Shown here: piece by piece, positions 9,603-17,869 of the stretch
How positions within the stretch are numbered: position 1 is the first letter of the stretch
How the letters are laid out: each line of letters starts with the position of its first letter
DNA from: Flavobacterium nitrogenifigens
GTDB lineage: Bacteria; Bacteroidota; Bacteroidia; Flavobacteriales; Flavobacteriaceae
Reading direction: 5' to 3'
Length of the DNA: 64,000 nt
Assembly: GCF_003254565.1 (NCBI RefSeq)
Contig: NZ_QJRI01000182.1
Span: 62,001 to 126,000, forward strand
The notes under the pieces: model-generated
The model's input: the letters and a program-made list of their open reading frames with translations, nothing else
What the model was told of the DNA's origin: nothing
The model's database searches: none
Made by a program: the position numbers and the translations under genes

Positions 9603-9986
9603 ATGCCAACAATTCAACAATTAGTAAGAACAGGAAGAACTCAGATCACTAAGAAGAGTAAATCGGTTGCTTTAGATTCTTGTCCTCAAAGAAGAGGGGT
9701 TTGTACGCGTGTTTACACTACTACACCAAAAAAACCAAACTCTGCAATGCGTAAAGTTGCGCGTGTACGTTTGACAAATGGTAATGAGGTGAATGCTTAC
9801 ATCCCTGGAGAAGGACATAATCTACAAGAGCACTCGATAGTATTAGTGCGAGGTGGAAGGGTAAAAGATTTACCAGGTGTTAGATATCATATCGTTCGTG
9901 GAGCTCTTGATACGTCAGGTGTTGCAGGAAGAACGCAAAGAAGATCTAAGTACGGTGCTAAACGCCCAAAAGAAGCAAAAAAGTAA
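9603..9986 (+). CDS. rpsL: 30S ribosomal protein S12
   Basis: S12 sits at the decoding centre of the small subunit and influences fidelity. The 127-residue product has the family signatures: an N-terminal PTIQQLVRTGR, then KSPNSAM-type segment (here PKKPNSAMRK) and PGEGHNLQEHS, and a basic C-terminus. The two lysine-containing loops where streptomycin-resistance changes fall are intact (TTPKKPNSA and RVKDLPGVR). It is the first gene of the str operon, 53 bases after a strong promoter, followed by rpsG after 24 bases. Confidence 0.99.
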   Translation: MPTIQQLVRTGRTQITKKSKSVALDSCPQRRGVCTRVYTTTPKKPNSAMRKVARVRLTNGNEVNAYIPGEGHNLQEHSIVLVRGGRVKDLPGVRYHIVRGALDTSGVAGRTQRRSKYGAKRPKEAKK

Positions 9987-10010
9987 TTTAAAAACTTTTA
10001 AGAAAAAGAC

Positions 10011-10487
10011 ATGAGAAAAAGAGCGGCAAAGAAAAGACCACTTTTACCGGATCCAAGGTTTAATGACCAATTAGTTACACGTTTTGTGAACAACTTAATG
10101 TGGGATGGTAAGAAATCTACAGCTTTTAAAGTATTTTATGATGCAATTGATATCATCGAAACTAAAAAGCAAAATGATGAGAAAACTTCATTAGAGATCT
10201 GGAAAGATGCTTTAACAAACGTTATGCCTCACGTAGAAGTACGTAGCCGTAGAGTTGGTGGAGCTACATTCCAAATCCCAATGCAGATTCGTCCAGACAG
10301 AAAAATTTCTATGGCAATGAAGTGGTTGATACTTTATTCTAGAAGAAGAAATGAAAAATCTATGGCACAACGTTTAGCTTCTGAGTGTTTAGCTGCTGCT
10401 AAAGAAGAAGGTGCTGCAGTTAAGAAAAGAATGGATACTCACAAAATGGCAGAAGCTAATAAAGCATTCTCTCACTTTAGATTTTAA
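10011..10487 (+). CDS. rpsG: 30S ribosomal protein S7
   Basis: S7 nucleates assembly of the 30S head and contacts E-site tRNA. The 158-residue product matches the usual length, with the N-terminal basic segment RKRAAKKRPLLPDPRF, the conserved VEVRSRRVGGATFQIP region (about residues 78-93) and the C-terminal helix with HKMAEANKAFSHF. It lies between rpsL and fusA, 10 bases before the latter, and is surely cotranscribed with them. In E. coli S7 is the repressor of the str operon; whether that holds here cannot be seen. Confidence 0.99.
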   Translation: MRKRAAKKRPLLPDPRFNDQLVTRFVNNLMWDGKKSTAFKVFYDAIDIIETKKQNDEKTSLEIWKDALTNVMPHVEVRSRRVGGATFQIPMQIRPDRKISMAMKWLILYSRRRNEKSMAQRLASECLAAAKEEGAAVKKRMDTHKMAEANKAFSHFRF

Positions 10488-10497
10488 TTCGTAAGAA

Positions 10498-12654
10498 ATG
10501 GCTAGAGATTTAAAATATACAAGAAATATCGGAATCGCTGCTCACATTGATGCTGGTAAAACAACAACAACTGAGCGTATTCTTTTTTATACTGGAAAGT
10601 CGCACAAAATTGGTGAGGTGCACGATGGTGCTGCAACAATGGACTGGATGGCTCAAGAGCAAGAAAGAGGTATTACAATTACTTCTGCTGCTACAACTTG
10701 TACTTGGAACTTCCCAACTGTACAAGGTAAAGTTATTCCAGAATCATTGCCATACCACTTTAATATTATTGATACTCCTGGACACGTTGACTTTACTGTA
10801 GAAGTAAACCGTTCTTTACGTGTACTTGATGGTTTGGTTTTTTTATTTAGTGCTGTTGATGGTGTTGAGCCTCAATCAGAAACTAACTGGAGACTTGCTG
10901 ATCAATATAGAGTTCCTCGTATGGGATTCGTAAATAAAATGGACCGTCAAGGTGCTAACTTTTTAGCTGTATGCGGACAGGTTAAAGATATGTTGAAATC
11001 GAATGCGGTTGCAATTACTTTGCCTATTGGTGATGAAGCAGATTTTAAAGGTATTGTTGACTTAGTGAAAAATCAAGCTATTGTATGGCATGATGAAACT
11101 CAAGGAGCTACTTTTGATATTGTGGACATCCCAGCTGATATGGTTGATGATGTAAAACACTACCGTTCTATCCTTATCGAAGAGATTGCTACTTATGATG
11201 AGAATCTTTTAGATAAATACATGGAAGATGAAAACTCTATTACAGAGGAAGAAATCAACAATGCATTAAGAGCGGCTACTATTGATATGGCAATCATTCC
11301 TATGCTTGCTGGTTCTTCTTTCAAAAACAAAGGAGTTCAATTCATGTTAGATGCTGTTTGTAAGTATTTACCATCTCCATTAGATAAAGAAGGTATCGAA
11401 GGAATTCACCCTGACGATGCTGAATTATTAGAAGAAGATCAAACTAAAATCTTACGTCGCCCAGATGTAAAAGAGCCGTTTGCTGCTTTAGCATTTAAAA
11501 TTGCTACTGACCCATTCGTAGGTCGTTTAGCTTTCTTCCGTGCTTACTCTGGACGTTTAGATGCTGGTTCTTATGTTTTAAATACTCGTTCTGGTAACAA
11601 AGAGAGAATTTCTCGTATTTACCAAATGCACGCTAACAAACAAAATCCAATCGAATTTATTGAGGCTGGAGATATTGGAGCTGCTGTAGGATTTAAAGAT
11701 ATCAAAACTGGAGATACTTTGTGTGATGAGAAGAGTCCAATTATCTTGGAATCTATGAAATTCCCAGAGCCAGTAATTGGTATTGCTATTGAGCCTAAAA
11801 CTAAAGCTGACGTTGATAAAATGGGTATGGCTTTGGCTAAATTAGCTGAAGAGGATCCAACGTTTACTGTAAGAACTGATGAGGCTTCAGGTCAAACTAT
11901 TATTTCTGGTATGGGTGAGCTTCACTTAGATATCTTAGTTGATCGTATGAAACGTGAGTTTAAAGTAGAGGTTAACCAAGGTGAGCCACAAGTAGAATAC
12001 AAAGAGGCGTTTACTAAATCTGCTCAACATAGAGAAACTTATAAAAAACAATCTGGAGGTCGTGGTAAATTCGGTGATATCGTATTTAGAATCGAGCCTG
12101 CTGATGAAGTTGATGGTAAAGTTCCAGTTGGATTACAGTTCGTAAATGAAGTAAAAGGTGGTAACGTTCCTAAAGAATATATCCCTGCTGTTGAAAAAGG
12201 TTTCCGTGAGGCTATGAAAACAGGTCCATTAGCTGGATATGCTGTTGATAGTTTAAAAGTAACTTTATTAGACGGATCTTTCCACCCTGTGGATTCTGAT
12301 GCTCTTTCTTTTGAATTAGCTGCTAGAATGGGTTATAAAGAATCTGGACGTGCTGCTGGGGCTGTTATTCTTGAGCCAATCATGAAGATCGAAGTTATTA
12401 CTCCTGAAGAAAACATGGGTGATATCGTAGGTGACTTGAACCGTCGTAGAGGTCAAGTTAATGATATGGGTGATAGAAATGGTGCTAAAACTATCAAAGC
12501 TGATGTGCCTTTATCAGAAATGTTTGGTTATGTAACTACATTAAGAACATTATCTTCTGGTAGAGCTACTTCTACAATGGAGTTCTCTCACTATGCAGAA
12601 ACACCTTCTAATATTTCAGAAGAGGTAATCAAAAAAGCAAAAGGTAACGCTTAA
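10498..12654 (+). CDS. fusA: Elongation factor G
   Basis: GTPase that drives translocation on the ribosome and, with RRF, subunit recycling. At 718 residues it has the standard length. G-domain motifs are intact: AHIDAGKT (15-22), the RGIT switch I segment, DTPGH (about 92-96) and NKMD (about 146-149). Domains II to V follow, including the domain IV segment YKESGRAAGAVILEP and the C-terminal LRTLSSGRATSTMEF. It sits between rpsG and rpsJ with short spacers. No tuf gene follows it, unlike enterobacteria. Only one fusA is visible here. Confidence 0.99.
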   Translation: MARDLKYTRNIGIAAHIDAGKTTTTERILFYTGKSHKIGEVHDGAATMDWMAQEQERGITITSAATTCTWNFPTVQGKVIPESLPYHFNIIDTPGHVDFTVEVNRSLRVLDGLVFLFSAVDGVEPQSETNWRLADQYRVPRMGFVNKMDRQGANFLAVCGQVKDMLKSNAVAITLPIGDEADFKGIVDLVKNQAIVWHDETQGATFDIVDIPADMVDDVKHYRSILIEEIATYDENLLDKYMEDENSITEEEINNALRAATIDMAIIPMLAGSSFKNKGVQFMLDAVCKYLPSPLDKEGIEGIHPDDAELLEEDQTKILRRPDVKEPFAALAFKIATDPFVGRLAFFRAYSGRLDAGSYVLNTRSGNKERISRIYQMHANKQNPIEFIEAGDIGAAVGFKDIKTGDTLCDEKSPIILESMKFPEPVIGIAIEPKTKADVDKMGMALAKLAEEDPTFTVRTDEASGQTIISGMGELHLDILVDRMKREFKVEVNQGEPQVEYKEAFTKSAQHRETYKKQSGGRGKFGDIVFRIEPADEVDGKVPVGLQFVNEVKGGNVPKEYIPAVEKGFREAMKTGPLAGYAVDSLKVTLLDGSFHPVDSDALSFELAARMGYKESGRAAGAVILEPIMKIEVITPEENMGDIVGDLNRRRGQVNDMGDRNGAKTIKADVPLSEMFGYVTTLRTLSSGRATSTMEFSHYAETPSNISEEVIKKAKGNA

Positions 12655-12664
12655 TTTTAAGAAA

Positions 12665-12970
12665 ATGAGTCAAAAAATTAGAATAAAACTAAAATCTTAC
12701 GATCACATGTTGGTAGATAAATCTGCTGAAAAGATCGTAAAAACAGTAAAAACTACTGGAGCGGTTGTAACAGGTCCAATTCCGTTGCCAACTCACAAAA
12801 AACTTTTCACTGTATTGCGTTCTCCGCACGTTAACAAAAAAGCGAGAGAGCAATTTGAAGTAATGTCATACAAGAGATTGATTGATATTTATTCATCTTC
12901 ATCTAAAACTATTGATGCTTTAATGAAACTTGAATTGCCAAGTGGTGTTGAAGTAGAGATAAAAGTATAA
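12665..12970 (+). CDS. rpsJ: 30S ribosomal protein S10
   Basis: S10 is a 30S head protein that also serves as NusE in transcription antitermination. The 101-residue product shows QKIRIKLKSYDH at the N-terminus, GPIPLPTHK and the conserved RSPHVNKKAREQFE segment. It is the last gene of the str transcript here: a strong terminator follows 20 bases after its stop, and rplC begins under a separate promoter. In many bacteria rpsJ instead heads the S10 operon. Confidence 0.99.
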   Translation: MSQKIRIKLKSYDHMLVDKSAEKIVKTVKTTGAVVTGPIPLPTHKKLFTVLRSPHVNKKAREQFEVMSYKRLIDIYSSSSKTIDALMKLELPSGVEVEIKV

Positions 12971-12990
12971 TTTTTTATATTTTTTTATAT

Positions 12991-13024
12991 AAAAAGCGAG
13001 ACAGAAATGTCTCGCTTTTTTTTG
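12991..13024 (+). terminator. Rho-independent terminator after rpsJ
   Basis: Perfect 13-base arms (12991-13003 and 13008-13020) with a GAAA tetraloop and a run of T immediately after. It ends the rpsL-rpsG-fusA-rpsJ transcript. Confidence 0.92.
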
Positions 13025-13252
13025 TTGTTAAATAGTTGTTTTTGATGTGATATTTCTGCAGTTGTAAAATTTGATAAAAAGTGTAAATGTCTTTGTTTTA
13101 AGGAGGTGCGACAGTTTTTTGTTGTAGATTTTTTAAATAATTGTTAAGTGTTATGTTGATTTTGATGGAAAAATGAGATTTGTGTTTTTGAGTAAAAGAA
13201 GCTTGTTTTGATGCTTGGATTTTGATAATGAGCGATTTAATTTTTGTAACCG

Positions 13253-13284
13253 TTTGGTTTATTCAATTTTAATATCTACTTTTG
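13253..13284 (+). promoter_or_regulatory. Promoter of the rplC operon
   Basis: TTTG at 13253-13256, a 20-base spacer and TACTTTTG at 13277-13284, an exact TAnnTTTG. Predicted start near 13291, giving a leader of about 63 bases. Confidence 0.82.
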
Positions 13285-13288
13285 CACT

Positions 13289-13326
13289 CCCTGTTTGGAA
13301 ATTTCTGTTATTTTCAAATTGAAGGG
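13289..13326 (+). promoter_or_regulatory. Candidate regulatory hairpin in rplC leader
   Basis: Outer arms CCCT (13289-13292) and AGGG (13323-13326) enclose TTTGGAAA (13294-13301) pairing with TTTTCAAA (13311-13318, one G-U) around a 9-base loop. It begins at the predicted transcript start and ends 27 bases before the rplC ATG. The position suits a ribosomal-protein autoregulatory leader; this is inference. Confidence 0.4.
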
Positions 13327-13353
13327 AATTTTAGTAATTAATAATTAATATTT

Positions 13354-13971
13354 ATGTCTGGGTTAATTGGTAAGAAAATCGGCATGACTAGTATCTTCGA
13401 CGAAAACGGGAAAAATATTCCTTGTACAGTAATCGAAGCTGGACCATGCGTTGTTACCCAAGTCAGAACCAACGAGGTTGACGGGTATGAAGCGTTGCAA
13501 CTTGGTTTCGATGACAAAAACGAGAAACATTCTACTAAAGCGGCTTTAGGTCACTTTAAAAAAGCTGGAACTGTTGCTAAGAAAAAAGTCGTTGAATTCC
13601 AAGATTTTGCAACTGAACAAAAATTAGGAGATCTTATTGATGTTACTATTTTTGAAGAAGGAGAATTTGTAGATGTACAAGGTGTGTCTAAAGGTAAAGG
13701 TTTCCAAGGTGTTGTTAAACGTCACGGTTTTGGTGGTGTTGGACAAGCTACTCATGGTCAGCACAACCGTTTAAGAGCGCCAGGTTCTGTAGGAGCTTCT
13801 TCTTATCCATCTAGAGTATTCAAAGGAATGCGTATGGCTGGAAGAATGGGAGGAGAAAATGTAAAAGTTCAAAACCTTAGAGTTTTAAAAGTAGTTGCTG
13901 ATAAGAATCTACTTGTTGTTAAAGGATGTGTTCCTGGGCACAAAAACTCTTATGTAATCATTCAGAAGTAA
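13354..13971 (+). CDS. rplC: 50S ribosomal protein L3
   Basis: L3 is an early-assembling large-subunit protein whose loop reaches the peptidyl-transferase centre. The 205-residue product begins MSGLIGKKIGMT and has the family segment VSKGKGFQGVVKRHGFGG followed by TMGQ-type (here ATHGQHNRLRAPGS) and RVFKGMRMAGRMGG. It heads the S10-type operon in this genome. Its TAA stop shares one base with the ATG of rplD, implying coupled translation. Confidence 0.99.
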   Translation: MSGLIGKKIGMTSIFDENGKNIPCTVIEAGPCVVTQVRTNEVDGYEALQLGFDDKNEKHSTKAALGHFKKAGTVAKKKVVEFQDFATEQKLGDLIDVTIFEEGEFVDVQGVSKGKGFQGVVKRHGFGGVGQATHGQHNRLRAPGSVGASSYPSRVFKGMRMAGRMGGENVKVQNLRVLKVVADKNLLVVKGCVPGHKNSYVIIQK

Positions 13972-14600
13972 TGGAAGTAAAAGTATTAGATTTCAACGGA
14001 AAAGATACTGGAAGAAAAGTTCAACTTTCTGATTCAGTATTCGCAATTGAACCAAACAATCACGCTGTATATCTTGATGTTAAGCAATATCTTGCTAATC
14101 AAAGACAAGGTACTCATAAAGCTAAAGAAAGAGCTGAAGTAACTGGAAGTACACGTAAGATTAAAAAACAAAAAGGAACAGGTACTGCTCGTGCAGGAAG
14201 TGTTAAGAATCCTTTGTTTAAAGGTGGTGGAACAGTTTTCGGACCAAGACCAAGAAGTTATTCATTTAAATTGAATAAAGGTTTGAAGAGATTGGCTAGA
14301 AAATCAGCTTTCTCAATCAAAGCAAAAGAGTCAAATATTGTGGTTTTAGAAGACTTTAATTTTGAAGCGCCAAACACTAAAAATTTCATTAACGTTTTGA
14401 AAGCTTTAGGGTTAGAAAATAAAAAATCTCTATTTGTGTTGGGTGAGTCGAATAAAAACGTATATTTGTCGTCACGCAATTTAAAGGCTTCAAATGTCGT
14501 AACTAGCTCAGAATTAAGCACTTACGCAATATTAAACGCTAATAATTTAGTGCTTTTGGAAGGTTCTTTAGAGTTAATTGAAGAAAATTTAAGTAAATAA
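13971..14600 (+). CDS. rplD: 50S ribosomal protein L4
   Basis: L4 lines the nascent-chain exit tunnel; in E. coli it also represses its own operon. The start is the ATG that overlaps the rplC stop by one base (MEVKVLDFNG), giving 209 residues, the normal size; a frame extended upstream would add residues from inside rplC and is unlikely. Conserved RKIKKQKGTGTARAGS and the tunnel-loop region GGGTVFGPRPRSY (about residues 84-96) are present. Followed by rplW after 7 bases. Confidence 0.99.
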   Translation: MEVKVLDFNGKDTGRKVQLSDSVFAIEPNNHAVYLDVKQYLANQRQGTHKAKERAEVTGSTRKIKKQKGTGTARAGSVKNPLFKGGGTVFGPRPRSYSFKLNKGLKRLARKSAFSIKAKESNIVVLEDFNFEAPNTKNFINVLKALGLENKKSLFVLGESNKNVYLSSRNLKASNVVTSSELSTYAILNANNLVLLEGSLELIEENLSK

Positions 14601-14607
14601 TAGGAAT

Positions 14608-14898
14608 ATGAGCATCATTATTAGACCTATAGTAACGGAAAAAGTAACCAAAGAAAGTGAAGTTCTAAACCGCTTCGGATTCGTTGTTAACAAAAAAGCA
14701 AACAAAGTTGAAATTAAGAAAGCTGTTGAGGCTGCTTATGGAGTAACTATCGTTTCTGTTAACACAATGAATGTGAGACCAGATAGATCTACTAAATACA
14801 CTAAAAGTGGTTTAATCAGTGGAAAGACAAATGCATATAAAAAAGCAATTGTACAAGTACAAGAAGGAGAAACAATTGATTTTTACAACAATATCTAA
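14608..14898 (+). CDS. rplW: 50S ribosomal protein L23
   Basis: L23 sits at the tunnel exit and is the docking site for trigger factor and SRP. The 96-residue product has IIRPIVTEKVT at the N-terminus, the FGFVVNKKANKVEIKKAVEAAYGV core and the extended loop DRSTKYTKSGLISGKTNAYKKA. It lies between rplD and rplB with gaps under 10 bases. Confidence 0.98.
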   Translation: MSIIIRPIVTEKVTKESEVLNRFGFVVNKKANKVEIKKAVEAAYGVTIVSVNTMNVRPDRSTKYTKSGLISGKTNAYKKAIVQVQEGETIDFYNNI

Positions 14899-14907
14899 GA
14901 TAGAAAA

Positions 14908-15732
14908 ATGTCAGTAAGAAAATTAAAACCTATTACCCCGGGTCAGCGATTTAGAGTTGTGAATGGTTATGACGCTATTACAACTGATAAGCCGGAACGC
15001 TCTTTGATAGCGCCGATAAAAAACTCAGGAGGTAGAAATAGTCAAGGAAAGATGACCATGCGTTATACGGGTGGTGGTCACAAGCAGAGATATCGTATTA
15101 TCGATTTCAAAAGAACTAAAGATGGAATTCCAGCTACAGTGAAATCAATCGAATACGATCCAAATCGTACTGCATTTATCGCTTTATTAGCTTATGCTGA
15201 TGGAGAGAAAACTTATATTATCGCTCAAAACGGATTGAAAGTTGGTCAGAAATTAGTTTCTGGGCCAGAGTCTCAACCAGAGATTGGTAATACTTTACCT
15301 TTAAGCAGAATTCCTCTTGGAACTGTTATATCTTGTATTGAGTTACGTCCAGGACAAGGAGCTGTTATCGCTCGTTCAGCTGGAACTTTTGCTCAGTTAA
15401 TGGCAAGAGATGGGAAATACGCAACAATTAAAATGCCATCAGGTGAAACAAGATTAATCTTGTTAACTTGTTCAGCTACAATTGGAGCTGTTTCTAACTC
15501 TGACCACCAATTAGTTGTATCTGGAAAAGCAGGTAGAACAAGATGGTTAGGAAGAAGACCTAGAACTAGACCAGTAGCGATGAACCCTGTTGATCACCCT
15601 ATGGGAGGTGGTGAAGGACGTTCTTCTGGAGGGCACCCACGTTCAAGAAACGGATTGCCAGCTAAAGGTTACAGAACTCGTTCTAAGAAAAACCCGAGTA
15701 ACAAGTATATCGTAGAACGTAGAAAGAAATAA
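14908..15732 (+). CDS. rplB: 50S ribosomal protein L2
   Basis: L2 is a highly conserved large-subunit protein needed for subunit association and peptidyl-transferase activity. At 274 residues it has the standard length. The N-terminal part includes NSGGRNSQGKMTMRYTGGG and the C-terminal part includes the critical histidine region NPVDHPMGGGEGRSSGGHPRS (about 222-242) and the basic end RSKKNPSNKYIVERRKK. rpsS follows after 6 bases. Confidence 0.99.
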   Translation: MSVRKLKPITPGQRFRVVNGYDAITTDKPERSLIAPIKNSGGRNSQGKMTMRYTGGGHKQRYRIIDFKRTKDGIPATVKSIEYDPNRTAFIALLAYADGEKTYIIAQNGLKVGQKLVSGPESQPEIGNTLPLSRIPLGTVISCIELRPGQGAVIARSAGTFAQLMARDGKYATIKMPSGETRLILLTCSATIGAVSNSDHQLVVSGKAGRTRWLGRRPRTRPVAMNPVDHPMGGGEGRSSGGHPRSRNGLPAKGYRTRSKKNPSNKYIVERRKK

Positions 15733-15738
15733 TAAGAT

Positions 15739-16017
15739 ATGGCACGTTCATTAAAAAAAGGACCTTTCGTTCATTATAAATTAGACAAGAAAGTTCAAGA
15801 AAACGTAGAAAGTGGTAAAAATGCAGTTGTTAAGACTTGGTCTAGAGCTTCAATGATTACACCGGATTTCGTTGGACAAACTATCGCAGTTCATAACGGT
15901 CGTCAATTTGTACCAGTTTACGTAACAGAAAACATGGTAGGTCACAAATTAGGAGAGTTTTCACCAACTAGATCTTTTAGAGGTCATGCTGGAGCAAAAA
16001 ATAAAGGTAAAAAATAA
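15739..16017 (+). CDS. rpsS: 30S ribosomal protein S19
   Basis: Head protein of the 30S subunit that pairs with S13 near the A site. The 92-residue product is the usual size, with MARSLKKGPFVHYKL at the N-terminus, TWSRASMITPDFVGQTIAVHNG in the middle and the conserved GHKLGEFSPTRSFRGH (about 69-84). Located between rplB and rplV. Confidence 0.99.
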   Translation: MARSLKKGPFVHYKLDKKVQENVESGKNAVVKTWSRASMITPDFVGQTIAVHNGRQFVPVYVTENMVGHKLGEFSPTRSFRGHAGAKNKGKK

Positions 16018-16025
16018 AAGAAGCA

Positions 16026-16439
16026 ATGGGAGTTCGTAAAAGAGAAACAGCAGATGCGAGAAAAGAGGCTAATAAGTCTATCGCTTTCGCAAAATTGAAT
16101 AACTGCCCTACTTCACCTAGAAAAATGCGCTTAGTAGCGGACTTGGTAAGAGGTCAGAAGGTAGAAAGAGCACTTAACATTTTAAGATTCAGTTCTAAAG
16201 AAGCTTCAAGAAAATTAGAAAAACTATTATTATCTGCAATCAATAACTGGGAGCAAAAAAATAGTGAAGGTAATTTAGAAGAAGCTGGATTATTTGTTAA
16301 AGAGATCAGAGTAGATGGTGGAATGATGTTAAAAAGACTTCGTCCAGCTCCACAAGGTCGTGCACACAGAATAAGAAAACGTTCTAATCACGTAACAATC
16401 GTGCTTGGAGCTATCAATAACACACAAAGCAATTCTTAA
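16026..16439 (+). CDS. rplV: 50S ribosomal protein L22
   Basis: L22 contributes its long hairpin to the exit tunnel wall. The 137-residue product is longer than the 110-residue E. coli protein, mainly through an N-terminal charged extension (VRKRETADARKEANKS), as is common in this phylum. Conserved features: SPRKMRLVADLVRGQKVE, AINNWEQK and the C-terminal hairpin KRLRPAPQGRAHRIRKRSNHV. Confidence 0.98.
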   Translation: MGVRKRETADARKEANKSIAFAKLNNCPTSPRKMRLVADLVRGQKVERALNILRFSSKEASRKLEKLLLSAINNWEQKNSEGNLEEAGLFVKEIRVDGGMMLKRLRPAPQGRAHRIRKRSNHVTIVLGAINNTQSNS

Positions 16440-16444
16440 GCAGC

Positions 16445-17203
16445 ATGGGACAAAAGACAAATCCAATTGGAAATAGACTTGGTATCATCAGAGGATGGGA
16501 CTCAAACTGGTATGGTGGAAATGATTACGGTGATAAATTAGCCGAAGATCACAAAATCAGAAAGTATATCCACGCTCGTTTATCAAAAGCTAGTGTATCA
16601 AAAGTAATCATCGAGAGAACTTTGAAACTTGTAACCGTTACTATCACTACTGCTAGGCCTGGTATCATTATCGGAAAAGGCGGACAAGAGGTAGACAAGT
16701 TAAAAGAAGAACTTAAGAAAGTTACTGACAAAGAGGTTCAAATCAACATCTTTGAAATTAAAAGGCCTGAGTTAGATGCTTATCTTGTGGCGACAAGCAT
16801 CGCTCGTCAAATCGAAAGCCGTATTTCTTACAGGCGTGCAATCAAAATGGCTATTGCTGCTTCTATGCGTATGAACGCTGAAGGTATCAAAGTTTTGATT
16901 TCTGGTCGTTTGAATGGTGCTGAGATGGCGCGTTCGGAAGGTTTCAAAGAAGGTAGAATTCCTCTATCAACTTTCAGAGCTGACATTGATTATGCTCTTG
17001 CTGAAGCTCATACTACTTACGGTAGAATGGGAATTAAAGTATGGATCATGAAAGGTGAAGTTTACGGTAAGAGAGAACTTTCTCCACTTGCTGGAATGGA
17101 TAAAAAACAATCTGGTACAGGTGGTGGAAAAGGTGGAGATGCTCCTAGAGGCAAATCTAACTTTAACAAAGGTGGAAAACCAGACGCTCGTAAAAGAAAG
17201 TAA
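16445..17203 (+). CDS. rpsC: 30S ribosomal protein S3
   Basis: S3 lies at the mRNA entry channel and helps unwind mRNA. The 252-residue product has MGQKTNPIGNRLG at the start, a KH domain with the GKGG loop (ARPGIIIGKGGQEVDKL, about 72-88), and the C-terminal domain with RRAIKMAIAASMRM and GRLNGAEMARSE. The last 35 residues are a basic, Gly-rich tail (GTGGGKGGDAPRGKSNFNKGG). Between rplV (5-base gap) and rplP. Confidence 0.99.
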   Translation: MGQKTNPIGNRLGIIRGWDSNWYGGNDYGDKLAEDHKIRKYIHARLSKASVSKVIIERTLKLVTVTITTARPGIIIGKGGQEVDKLKEELKKVTDKEVQINIFEIKRPELDAYLVATSIARQIESRISYRRAIKMAIAASMRMNAEGIKVLISGRLNGAEMARSEGFKEGRIPLSTFRADIDYALAEAHTTYGRMGIKVWIMKGEVYGKRELSPLAGMDKKQSGTGGGKGGDAPRGKSNFNKGGKPDARKRK

Positions 17204-17222
17204 ATTTTTAAACTAAAGAAAA

Positions 17223-17648
17223 ATGTTACAGCCTAAAAGAACAAAATACCGTAAGGTACAAAAAGGTAGAATGAAAGGTAACTCTCAAAGAGGGTATGAG
17301 CTTTCAAATGGAATGTTTGGTATTAAATCTGTACATGAAGATGGAATGTTCTTAACTTCTCGTCAAATCGAAGCTGCGCGTATCGCTGCAACTCGTTACA
17401 TGAAAAGAGAGGGACAATTATGGATTAAAATTTTCCCAGACAAGCCTATTACTAAGAAACCTCTTGAAGTACGTATGGGTAAAGGTAAAGGAGCAGTTGA
17501 GTATTGGGCTGCTGTTGTTAAACCAGGAAGAATTATGTTTGAAGTTGGAGGAGTTCCATTGTCAGTTGCAAAAGAGGCTTTACGTCTTGCAGCTCAAAAA
17601 CTTCCAGTAAAAACTAAGTTCGTCGTTGCTAGAGATTTCGAAGCATAA
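17223..17648 (+). CDS. rplP: 50S ribosomal protein L16
   Basis: L16 organises the A-site region of the large subunit. The 141-residue product matches E. coli in length and shows LQPKRTKYRKVQKGRMKG, the ARIAATRYMKREGQLWIKIFPDKPIT core and RMGKGKGAVEYWAAVVKPG (about 81-99). Located between rpsC and rpmC. Confidence 0.99.
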   Translation: MLQPKRTKYRKVQKGRMKGNSQRGYELSNGMFGIKSVHEDGMFLTSRQIEAARIAATRYMKREGQLWIKIFPDKPITKKPLEVRMGKGKGAVEYWAAVVKPGRIMFEVGGVPLSVAKEALRLAAQKLPVKTKFVVARDFEA

Positions 17649-17660
17649 TTTATATTTATT

Positions 17661-17852
17661 ATGAAACAATCAGAAATAAAAGATCTTTCTGCAGCGGAGT
17701 TGCAAGAAAAGCTTAGTCAAACTAAGAAAGTATATGCTGACCTAAAAATGGCTCACGCAATCTCTCCAATTGCTAACCCACTTCAAATTAGAAGCGTTAG
17801 AAGAACAGTTGCAAGATTAGCTACAGAGTTAACTAAAAGAGAGTTACAATAA
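17661..17852 (+). CDS. rpmC: 50S ribosomal protein L29
   Basis: Small two-helix protein near the tunnel exit. The 63-residue product begins MKQSEIKDLSAAELQEKL and carries the helix-2 segment NPLQIRSVRRTVARLATEL, both typical of the family. Gaps of 12 and 17 bases to rplP and rpsQ. Confidence 0.98.
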   Translation: MKQSEIKDLSAAELQEKLSQTKKVYADLKMAHAISPIANPLQIRSVRRTVARLATELTKRELQ

Positions 17853-17869
17853 TTGTATTCTGCTGAAAG

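Larger units (their letters stand above)
12971..13353. other. rpsJ-rplC spacer
   Basis: A 383-base non-coding gap inside the ribosomal cluster. In order it holds the rpsJ terminator, about 225 bases of AT-rich sequence with no gene (but an isolated AAGGAGGTG at 13100-13108), the rplC promoter, and an rplC leader with a possible hairpin. Confidence 0.7.

Noticed and set aside
10510..10801. Frames on both strands overlapping fusA
   Set aside because: They are shadows of a strongly conserved gene; no independent promoter or family motif.
13926..13970. Upstream extension of rplD into rplC
   Set aside because: The added residues are an out-of-frame reading of the rplC end, while MEVKVLDF gives the normal L4 N-terminus and a one-base overlap.
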